From contig NC_069366.1 of assembly GCF_021730395.1 (NCBI RefSeq), forward strand, positions 60,742,001 to 60,806,000: a stretch of 64,000 nucleotides of DNA, read 5' to 3'. Shown here in pieces: positions 43,801 through 55,800 of the stretch (position 1 is its first letter; every line of letters starts with the position of its first letter). Under the pieces are notes generated by a model, which made no database searches, was not told where the DNA came from, and saw only the letters and a list, made by a program, of their open reading frames with translations. The stretch comes from Mercenaria mercenaria. Lineage: Eukaryota > Mollusca > Bivalvia > Venerida > Veneridae. Position numbers and translations under genes: made by a program.

Positions 43801-46800
43801 CCCTAGATTGGCAGCAGCCTTGTCATACTCTCCCCTGACCTTAGTAAGAACTATATATAACAGTAATGTGACAGTGGTTACCTCCCCTAGATTGGCAGCA
43901 GCCTTGTCATACTCTCCCCTGACCTTAGTAAGAACTATATATAACAGTTATGTGACATGGATTACCTCCCCTAGATTGGCAGCAGCCTTGTCATACTCTT
44001 CTCTGACTGCATGAGCTGCTGCTAAGTTGTACTGTATAATAGCTTTGGCTGTTCGAGGATCTCTCGGCGTCCAAGGATAAAATGCACCTGAAGGAGAAAA
44101 TGAATAAACATTATTTCTTTTCTTTTTAGATAGTGCGAAGGTATCAGTGGTATATGGTGAAGGCATAAATAATTCATCCACCAATTTCCATTAAAACTGA
44201 ACAAGTACAACAGGAGTTGTATAATCTACTGTACTGATTTTTGGACAGATGGGAATGTTACCCCTTACATTCCCCTGTCCCCAACCATAGTGCAAAACAA
44301 AAATGTTCACCTTTATGACCTACATTTTTCTAAAGTTGTCAGTTCAAAAGCATGTAAATTGTCCATATTTACAATAGATATATCAACTCTACAGGTAATT
44401 ACTTGAGGACATTATGTAAATTCTATCATTTGACTACAATAAGATATATGAATGGCAATTCAGAGATATTATATAATTGTTTATACAAACAACAGTGCCG
44501 GCCTTGAAAGGGTTCACAACACTTAAACCATGAAAATCTAACTAAGTACTGCATTTTACTTCTAAATTTGTGTGTGGAAAGCATATGCAACTAGAGCTGC
44601 TTTTGAGAAAAGGGCATGTCTTCAACAACTGCCTAATCATCTAAATAGTAAGTCAGTCTTAACATACTGTTTACTCACGACAAATATACCTTTGAAGAGT
44701 AAAAAGGCTGATTTTAGGTTATTCAAGTGCCATAATTCGCAATTTGACTACTTAATGAACTTGGCAGAGGAGTTATGGTCAAAAACATTTATTTTGGTTC
44801 AAGTTTGGTAAAGATCGGATGAGAACTGTACGACTTAGAGCATGGACAAGAGTAAAAAAGCTGATTTTCGGTAATTCAAAGGCCATAATTCCGAAGTGCC
44901 TAGGCCAATTTTGCTAGATATCGAACTCGACTGAAGACATATGGTCAAACACATTTTGTTCAAGTTTGGTGAAGACAGGATAAGGAATTTTCGACTTAGA
45001 GCGCAGACAAGATTTGTGACAGACAGACAGACGAACACACAAACAGGAGTAAATCAATGTGTTTCCCACACCAATGTGTGGTGGGAGACATAATTACTAC
45101 AGTAGGATTTAAATAGGCTTGTGATAATGCCTGTAAGTTCAATTTGAAGTGAAATTCTGTCCCTATGTGTTATCATGGAGTGCTAAATGCAGAATTGAAG
45201 ATTTTTGTTCAAAGTCCTAATGGAAGAAGCAGACCTGTTAGTGTACCTTGTGGCGGTATTTCAGGCTTGATCAGGCACCTGGGTAGAAAGACTGACCTGC
45301 TACCAGGGTAGATTGACTGACCTGCTACCTGGGTAGAATGACTGACCTGCTACCTGGGTAGAATGACTGACCTGCTACCTGGGTAAAATGACTGACCTGT
45401 TACCTGGGTAGAATGACTGACCTGCATGTCAGATTAATGCCTCCCTCACATGAAATAATTAAACCACATCAATCAGGGACTCAAACCTATGTGATAAGGG
45501 GCAAATGACTCAATGTCAGGGACCACTTGACCATTGTCTAAACATTCATAATGAGCTTGTATACATAAAATGCATGACTAACAAGTCAGCACTACACAAT
45601 ACTTTCGTAATGGAAATTATTTATAAAGCAGTTAATTTTTTATAAAACAATGTAATTTTACACTTTTTTCCTGCCCTCGTTTTTGTAAAAACAAGAAAAG
45701 AACAACTAATACACAAGTTGCCATTTTAGTATCTGAGGCATATTCTACAACTGTATGCAAAATCGAGGTTTAATTCTACAGTGTCAGGATAAATGATGTC
45801 AAGCCATGACTTTTAGATTATCAAACAAGCAGAACTACCTTGTATATGCACAAAAGAATGACTGTTAAATGTCAAGTATCAAATCCTGTGTATATGTACT
45901 CACCTTTTATTTCTGGTGTTTCTAGATCCTTATCACCTTTATCAAGTTTGTCTGTTTTATCTGAAAGTTGATAATTAAACCATAAAACAAGATAGATAGA
46001 GGTACAACCAACCTAATACCTAGATTTAATAACTGAATTTTATTTAACCTAATCAGTTGTAAAAAAATTTAATCAGCATATGCTTTCTTCCAACATTCTG
46101 AAGCATGGAAGTTGTTTTTTATCATTTTCAGGTTGTCTTGACAGGGTAAAAATTTCTTAACAGAGAGGTACACACACTGCTAGAACACATTCTTCACATA
46201 TGTATGTTAATTGGCAAACACACTTACTTTGTTTAAATAAATAGATATGCTACATACTGGTGTTTGACATATTGTTTCTCCATCAATCTCCCCTGAGTGG
46301 GATATGCTACATGAATGATGTGAAAGGTATCTACAAACAAGAGCTGTCACTAATGGTCACTTGAAGGTCCTGGGTGCATCGGTTCGTGAGTAAAGTGCCT
46401 TCATGCAAAAAGTTAACATTGGCCCCTGTGACCTTGACCTTTGACCCCAAAGTCAGTAAGGGTCGTGTACTCAGTAAGTACTAACAGCATGTGAAGTTTG
46501 AAGGTCCTGGGTGCATTGGTAACGAGTAAAGTGCCTTCATGCAAAAAGTTAACATTGGCCCCTGTGACCTTGACCTTTGACCTGGTGACCCCATAGACAG
46601 TAGGGGTCGTGTACTCGATGAGTACTATCAGCATGTGAAGTTTGAAGGTCCTTGGTGCATCGGTTTGTGAGTAAAGTGCCTTCATGCAAAAAGTTAACAT
46701 TGGCCCCTGTGACCTTGACCTTTGACCCCAAAGTCAGTAAGGGTCGTGTACTCAGTAAGTACTAACAGCATGTGAAGTTTGAAGGTCCAGGGTGCAGTGG

Positions 46801-49800
46801 TTCGTGAGTAAAGTGCCTTCATGCAAAAAGTTAACGTTGTGAAGAACAAACTAACGAACGAACGGATGGACAGTTGAAACTAATATGCCTCCCTTCAGGG
46901 GCATAACCAATGTTTATTTTATAAAAAAAAAGCTAATTTATTCACATGCATTACTGCAGCAGGTAAGTGTCAAGAATAAGCTGTATCACAAGGACTTATG
47001 TAGAATGTACTTTAGCCTTCCCTGCAAGTTTACAGTACAGTAAGGGAGTGTGTGTGTGTACAAAGCTGGGGTTTTGGGGCAGCCCCCAAACCACATATAT
47101 ATTCATCAAGAAATACAGTTCCCCTCATAATTTAAAATTTAATGACATTTTAAAATTACGTTGCAATAGTGACAGCAAAAGTGCAAGTGCTCCTTCAGTT
47201 TAAACAACTGTAATGTATTTTGACCTGTGAACTCACAGTGATTTTTTACAGCCGAATATAGGCTGTTCCCCTAGCCAAAAATAGCAATATTTTCCCTCAA
47301 CTTGTTATATTTTCCCCTGAAGATGGTCACATTCCACCCCTCCCTACCAAAGGATTATAAAAAACAAGAGGGCCAAGATGGCCCTAGGTCGCTCACCTAA
47401 GAAACACACCATAACAGTGTAAAACATGTTTGACCTAGTGATTTCATGGAAACAAATATTCTGACCAATTTTCATTAAGATTGGACCAAAAAATTAGTCT
47501 CTTGTGATAAAACAAGCATTTTCTTAGATTATGATATGACCTAGTTTTTGACCCTAGATGACCCATGTTCAAACTCAACCTAGATTTTATCAAGGCAATC
47601 ATTCTGACCAAAATTCATGAAGATCAATTGAAAAATACAGCCTCTATCACATTTACAAGTTTTTTCTATGATTTGACCAAGTGACCTAGTTTTTGACCTC
47701 AGATGACCCATATTCAAATTCGACCTAGATTTCATTAAGACAATCATCCTGACCAAATTTCATAAAAATCAATTGAAAAAAACAGTCTCTATCGCATACA
47801 CAAGATTTTTCTTTAATTTGACCTAGTGACCTAGTTTTTTACCTCAGATAACCCATATTCAAACTCGACCTAGATTTCATCAAGGCAATCACTCTGACCA
47901 AATTTCATGAAGATCAATTGAAAACTACATCCTCTATTGCATACACAATGTTTTTCTTCGATTTGACCTAGTGACCTAGTTTTTGACCCCAGATGACCCA
48001 TTTTCGAACTCAGCCTAGATTTTATCAAGGTAATCATTCTGGCTAAATTTCATGAAGATCAGTTGAAAAATACAGCCTCTATCACATACACAAGGTTTTT
48101 CCTTGATTTGACCTAGTGACCTAGTTTTTAATCCCAGATGACCCATTTTCGAACTCGGCCTAGATTTCATCAAGGTTATCATTCTGACCAAAATTCATGA
48201 AGATCAATTGAAAAATACTGCCTCTATCGCATACACAAGGTTTTTCTTTGATTTGACCTAGTGACCTAGTTTTTGACCCAAGATGACACATTTTCGAACT
48301 CGGCCTAGATTTCATCAAGGCAATCATTCTGACCAATATTCACGAAGATCAATTGAAAAATACAGCCTCTATCGCATACACAAGGTTTTTCTTTGATTTG
48401 ACCTAGTGACCTAGTTTTTGACCCGAGATGACCCATTTTTGAACTCGGCTTAGATTTCATCAAGGCTATCATTCTGACCAATATTCACGAAGAATAATTG
48501 AAAAATACAGCCTCTATCGCATACACAAGATTTTTCTTTGATTTGACCTAGTGACCTAGTTTTTGACCCGAGATGACCCATTTTTGAACTCGGCCTAGAT
48601 TTCATCAAGGCAATCATTCTGACCAATATTCATGAAGATGAATTGAAAAATACAGCCTCTATCGCATACACAAGGTTTTTCTTTGATTTGACCTAGTGAC
48701 CTAGTTTTTGACCCGAGATGACCCATTTTCGAACTCGGCCTAGATTTCATCAAGGTTATCATTCTGACCAATATTCATGAAGATTAGTTGAAAAATACAG
48801 CCTCTATCGCATACACAAGGTTTTTCTTTGATTTGACCTAGTGACCTAGTTTTTGACCCGAGATGACCCATATTCAAACTCGGCCTAGATTTCATCAAGG
48901 TTATCATTCTGACCAATATTCATGAAGATTAATTGAAAAATACAGCCTCTATCGCATACACAAGCTAAATGTTGACAGACGACAGACGACGGACGACAGA
49001 CGACGGACGACGGACGCCGGACATTGAGCGATCAGAAAAACTCACCTGAGCATTGCTCAGGTGAGCTAAAAAAGCTCTGTACTATGCATAGTGAATTTGT
49101 TTACGAAAACTGCATTTATGCATTTGATTTTACTGTTTTTTAGCTCTAAATTTTTCCCTACAAAAGCCTAAGGTTGTTTTGAAAAATCAAACAAACAAGA
49201 GCTGTCACTAATGGTGACAAATGCCCCTGCAGCGCCTTGACTTTTGACCTGGTGACCCCAAAGTCAATAGGGGTCATGTACTCAATAAGTACTATTAGCA
49301 TGTGAAGTTTGAAGGTCCTGGGTGCAGTGGTTTGCGAGTGAAGTGCCTTCATGCAAAAAGTTAACATCGGCCCCTGTGACCTTGACCTTTGACCTGGTGG
49401 CCCCAAAGTTAGTAGGGGTCGTGCACTCAATGAGTACTATCAGCATGTGAAGTCTCAAGGTCCTGGGTGCAGTGGTTCGCAAGTAAAGTGCCTTCATGCA
49501 AAAAGTTAACTTTGTGACTAACGAACGAATGGACAGTTGAAAACTAATATGCCTCCCTTCGGGGGCATAAAAATCAGTGACTCAGAAAAACAACAGTAAA
49601 AACCCTCTGAATGTGGCCTTTACCTACAGGTTCAACTGTAAAGGCATTTTGTAATGCTGACTTACCTTGTTCAGTTTTAGTATCTGGTAGAGTTGTAGAT
49701 ATATCTGTGACTAGGTCAGGATTGAGATGTTGTATACCATCAGCTATACGATCTAGAGCCACCAGGGCCTCACCCATATACATATGGGCTAAATAACTGG

Positions 49801-52800
49801 AAAAATATAACATTGCACTATACAGGATGTTAATACCTAATGAATTTTCTATGATATCACAATCAGAATGATGCTTATAATATTAATAATGTAGTAAAAA
49901 TTAGGCAACAGTGGTGATGGTTTGATTTTTACCAAGTTTCCTTAACAAAAGCTACACTAAGCCTGAGTTTCGAATTGTAAAGAACACAAATAAGGTTATT
50001 GGTTCATCCTAAAATGAAAGTGATGCTTAAAACATTGAATCTACAGATATTTATTAATTATTGAGTCTTGGGTCCAATGTCACAAAACTAATATTGGAGC
50101 CTTGCCTTCCATTTGTTAACTTCTGAGAGCTATCTCGAAACTGATCAACTGTAAGGTTGTATTCCAAACTCAGTTTTGTAAATCTGAGTCAAGACTTCAC
50201 CAAAATAGAAAGTACAAGGCTATAGCCAAGCAATCAGGCTTATTCTGGAAGAGGCATTTTTATCATATTTGAGGTCATAGGAACCACATCTTATTTAATG
50301 CTAAAGACAGTACAGCTTGTTGATCTTTAGGCCACAATTTCCATCTCCAGACAAGGTAGACATTTTTTATTATGATCAAACATGGTCAAACAATGTACTA
50401 ACCTTTGGGCACCAGAAAGCTTTGGTTGTTTCAGCAGTGTTTCAGCATACTGTAATGCCATTGTGTAATCATTTAAACATAGGGCCACATAGGAACTGGC
50501 ACATAGCACTGAACATCTGGAATAAACAAGCCAGAAATATACTGTAATGCCATTGTGTAATCATTTAAAAACAGGGCTATATATGAATTGGCACATAACA
50601 CTGAACATCTGGAATAAACAAGCCAGAAATATACTGTAATCATTTAAATACTCTGGACTGCTGTTTTTACATACTGCTTTCATACACACATTATCTGTAT
50701 AAAGACGTTACACACAAATTGGTCAGTATGCATCACTTGTTCTATCCTTTTTTCAGCTGAATTCTTCCCTTATTATTTTTCAGTCAAGTTCTTCCATAAC
50801 ATTGCCAAAATCAATAATGATGTATACTGGTTTCCCAGTAGTTTCCGGACCGAAATCGCTATTTTTTGCCAGTAACTTTCAAACAAAACATAGTAGAAAT
50901 ATAAAATTTTCACAGAAAAAAGCTAGGTTCTTCATTAACACCATGCAGAATTCGTATTACACTTGCATTCATAACACAAATGTAGATGGGGCCTCAAACG
51001 GGGCAATTAATTCCATTAATATCTCAGTTAGTCCGAGTAGTTTTCCGGACCTTTCATTGTAACAGTTGTAACCTTTCTGTAAAAGCAAACATTTCCGATT
51101 TCGTTATATATATTAACAAGAGCACCGCCTTGCGGGTGCTGACGCTCATCTGATTTTTTTTGTATAATAGAAATATTGTCCTACCCATGATTTTCTAAGT
51201 CTAAAAAGGGCCATCATTCTTGCAAAAAGCAGGATAGAGTTATGTTTCTTGATGTAAAGTGTCCACTTATGATGGTGAAAAACTGTTGCAAGTTTTAAAG
51301 CAATAGCTTTGATAGTTTATGAGAAAAGTTGACTTAAACATAATATTCAACCAAGAAAATGATTTTTCTAAGTCCAAAAGGGGCAATAATTATTGCAAAA
51401 AGCAGGATGGAGTTATGTTGCTTGCTGTACAGGGTCAGCTTATGATGGTGAACAAGTGTTGCAAGTTTCAAAGCAATAGCTTTGATAGTTTAAGAGAAAA
51501 AGTTTACCTAAACATAAAACTTAACCAAGAAATCTGATATTTTCTAAGTCCAAAAGGGGCCATAAATCTTGCAAAAAGCAGGATGGAGTTATGTTTCTTG
51601 CTGTACAGGGTCAGCTTATGATGGTGAACAAGTGTTGCAAGTTTTAAAGCAATAGCTTTGATAGTTTAGGATAAAAGCTGACCTAAACATAAAACTTAAC
51701 CAAGAAAACTGATTTTCTAAGTCCAAAAGGGGCAATAATTCTTGCAAAAAGCAAGATGGAGTTATGTTTCTTGATGTACAGGGTCTGCTTATGATGGTGA
51801 ACAAGTATTCCAAGTTTCAAAGCAATAGCTTTGATAATTTAGGAGAAAAGTTGACCTAAACATAAAACTTAACCAAGAAATCTGATATTTTCTAAGTACA
51901 AAAGGGGCCATAAATCTTGCAAAAAGCAAGATGGAGTTATGTTTCTTGCTATACAGGGTCAGCTTATGATGGTGAACAAGTATTCCAAGTTTCAAAGCAA
52001 TAGCTTTGATAGTTTTGGAGAAAAGCTGACCTAAACATAAAACTTAACCAGGCAACGCCGATGCCGACGCCGACAACCGCTCAAGTGATGACAATAACTC
52101 ATCATTTTTTTTCAAAAAATCAGATGAGCTAAAAATTAAAACATAATTCTAAGGCGTGATGACGATTTAAAAAGTATATTTCAAGAATTTAACAAATACT
52201 AGATTTATAATACGCTCATTACAGTTACGTCTAATTACGTTTGAATGACGTTTGCAACGTCACGCTAAAACGCTAAAATGACGGGACGTATTTAGCGGAC
52301 TGGTAATATTACAAAAAAGAAATTATGAAATTTAAATATAATTAACAGTTTTTTAAAAAAAAGAAAAAAAAAAAAGGAACAAGACCGGTCTCAAAATTGG
52401 TAGTGTATCGCCCTGACCACTCGGGCATAGACACTGCTGCTAAACATTTGATTGATAGACGGTATCGTAGGTAAATTCCTGTCTATTTTGGTTCCTATTT
52501 TAAATCGATAATTTAATGCCGTAGTATAGTGAATAGGTCGATTTTTTCTGACATTCATTGTTTTATTTTATTACTACCAGAATGTTTTTCCTGTATCGTC
52601 TGTAAATGGGAGCATCAATTGGCTGATGTTTACCTTCAAGGGGCCTCAGTTTCTGCGCATGCGCACTGTAACTGGATTTCCCCTGCAGTTGACAATCGCT
52701 TGTGTAAACAATTACATCGCAGTAAGTTAAAACAACCGGGATATTCAAATAATAAATAAGTTTGGTAATGGTAGGTTTTGGCTGCTATGTAAAGGCAACA

Positions 52801-55800
52801 AAGGTCTAGATGATATGATATTGTTACCCAGATGCTTTAAGACAGCGTAAAGTCTATACAGCACGAAATGTAAAAGGTCCGGAAAACTACTTGGGTCCGG
52901 AAACTACTGGGAAACCAGTATACAATGAAACTTGCAAACATACCTTAAAACCATTTAATGAAGAACATAATAAAAACAAGTGCCACCTGATCTGACTTAA
53001 CATTTATTTTTATATCAGTTCTTCACTACATTAAAGCAAAGTGTGGGTAATTAATTGCAGATATTTATCAAAATTGACAGTATTTCCACACTTTTAAACA
53101 CTAATGACAAGGTCATTATCAAATAAAGACAATTCTAAAATGCCACAGATTCAACTTACGTTTTCAAAACAGAAAGTAAGAATATCTGTGATATGTCTTT
53201 TACAGACATTGTCTAACAAATTGCATAATTCATACAAATTGTCAACTTTAAACATTTTATGTCCAAAATATATCACATGTTGTAATTTTCATTTATAAGC
53301 CATTTGATAAAATGTACGACATCATTACTCTCAAAACCGATGACTACTATTCAATGAATCATGTCCAGTGAAATCTGGTTAAGTGAAATCCATAACAGAA
53401 CACCAGGTGCACAACTTCACTTGCTATATAACAATCGTCTCATGTTTTATGATTCTAGGTCAAATACTTCTTGAAATACAAGAAATACAAACTTTTATGC
53501 CCTTATATGCATGTTTTTAAATATCAAGGGACATAACTCTGGTCCCGCGGAGTGCAATCTCAAACAAAACTCCAGGTGTGCAATTTCACATTCTGAATTC
53601 CTGTATTTTATAATCCGAGTTCGAATACTTTTTGAGACATATGCAACAAAAGTTTTTAGGCCCTTTTTATGCATATTTTGACAAAGTCAAGGGCCATTTC
53701 TCTGTTCTTGCTGTGTGAAATCCCAATCAATGGCTACTAAAATAATTTCAGCAATAAGACTCTGGAAAGGAATGACAAACAAATAGACTTGCCTGACTAG
53801 CGTGCATTACTTCAATATTGCTCCAATATGCCTCATATCTTGAAGTATAATAAGTATAAATTTCAAAAATCCAAGAAACGAAACGTTGTATACTGATACT
53901 TTTCTCCACTAACCTGAGATTATGTGCCTCTGGAGTCCTCATTGGATTTCCCGGAGGTGCCTGCACTAACACTGGCTCTGTGCCAAGTTTTCTGTAATTC
54001 ATTATGAACATTTATATATTTCAGGCGAAATGATACATTTGGTCTAAGAATAATATTCAAACATTTAATCTCATAGGCTAATGTTTTGTGACTTCGGTCA
54101 AAACAGCTGATTCCTGGAGACATCAATTTTCAAAGATGAAATAAAGAATTTAATTTGTTTGTTCGATTGATACCTGTATGAAATACATGAAAATTAGTCT
54201 TTTATGAATGTTTAAGATTTCATAGCATTCAAATTGGTGAAACTTAACAAACAATCATATTAACCATGATCAATCCTTAATTTCCCTTTTAAGCAAAATA
54301 TACAATAAAATCAAGTATCAGGTGCTAAAAAATGCACTAAGATTACTATGTAGATCATTATTTGTGGGGAAGTAATTTTTGTAGACATGATTTTGCGAAT
54401 CCACAAATCTAAATCTCAAGATGGTATCCGAAGGTATTTCTTTTTTTTTTTTTATTAATATCTGAATCCACATATCAAAATCCAAACAAATCAGACATTT
54501 TGAAAGATACTATAAAAATATACACACAGGATATTAAAAAAAACAACAAGAAGCTGCGTTCAATAAACGCCTGATGCCCCCGGTAGCATCCTTGTTGATA
54601 CAAAGCAACCTAAGTCCAAAACGTGGTCAAGTTCAAGGTCAAACTGAGGTCAGGTGATGTGTGAAGATGAGGAATGGTCACAGGTTACATCTGCATTAGT
54701 ATCAACTCATTCTAGTAAGGGGTATTGATGCTAGACCAAACGGTCTCATTTGGTTAACCAAGAGATGGCCCATATAAAGCAACCCAAGTCCAAAATGAGG
54801 TCAAGGTCAAACTGAGGTCAGGTGATGTCTGAAGATGAGGAATGGTCACAGGTTACATCTGCATTAGTATCAAGTCATTCTGGTAAGGGGTATTGATGCT
54901 AGACGAAACAGTCCCATTTGGTTAACCAAGAGATGGCCCATATAAAGCAACCTAAATCCAAAATGAGGTCAAGGTCAAACTGAGGTCAGGTGATGTCTGA
55001 TGATGAGGAATGGTCACAGGTTACATCTGCATTAGTATCAAGTCATTCTAGTAAGGGGTATTGATGCTAGACGAAACGGTCCCATTTGGTTAACCTCGTA
55101 CAGATGGACGAACGAACGGACGGACAGGACAATCACTATATGCCTCCCCCATCAGTAGATGCCGGGGGGCATAAAAATCACAATATCAAATTCATGAAAA
55201 ATTCAGCAAAGCGTTTAACATTAAGCTTTACCCGTCTTCTTTATCTTCATTCTGTTCTGCTGCCGTGGTTTCCGCTGTCACCTCTGGTAACAGAAGAAGG
55301 GCATTCCTCAAACACAGTGAGGCAAATTCTAGTGTAGCGGCAGGAATTGCTGGTGTACCAACACTGAATAATACATATATTTCATACGGTAAATAACCTG
55401 TTTTGTAATATTCTTACATGTATTACAATTAACTGTGTCCTCTATGTCTAATACCTTCAAATTTTGCCTTTCAGTAACAGCAGCAAAATAGCCTATTAAA
55501 CATAATGTGCAAGATATTGTTATGTAAAGTAAATAATGATACCTTTCACTTATTATCACATCTGAGAAGATTTCTTCATGAGCCACAACCAAGTGACCCT
55601 TGGATATCCTTTTGCTATTGTATATGTCATACAATACCTGTTTTTATCCTGGTTTACTCCTGGTCCCAGGATCAGCTTTCTATGTACACCACTACCCACT
55701 GACCCCTGGATAACCTCTTGTCTTTTCTGTAACTTTCTGTCATCATCATTGTTCTAAAATTTCAGTATCATATTTTTACCATCAGCATTATCTATGTGTA

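Larger units (their letters stand above)
50825..52920. mobile_element. TIR DNA element with TA flanks, split by a family A copy
   Basis: TIRs of about 27 bp, TACTGGTTTCCCAGTAGTTT continuing to CCGGACC, exact at both ends, flanked by TA (50823-50824, 52921-52922). Subterminal copies of GTAGTTTTCCGGACC at 51040 and 52870. About 1.08 kb without the nested copy; no transposase recognised. Confidence 0.8.

Noticed and set aside
41430-49067. CRISPR-like regular arrays
   Set aside because: The regular units are long, contiguous tandem repeats without unique spacers, in an animal genome.
55329-55634. 101-codon minus-strand open frame
   Set aside because: Lies mostly in a CNOT10 intron in a frame different from the phase-consistent exons at 55232-55363 and 55638-55753.
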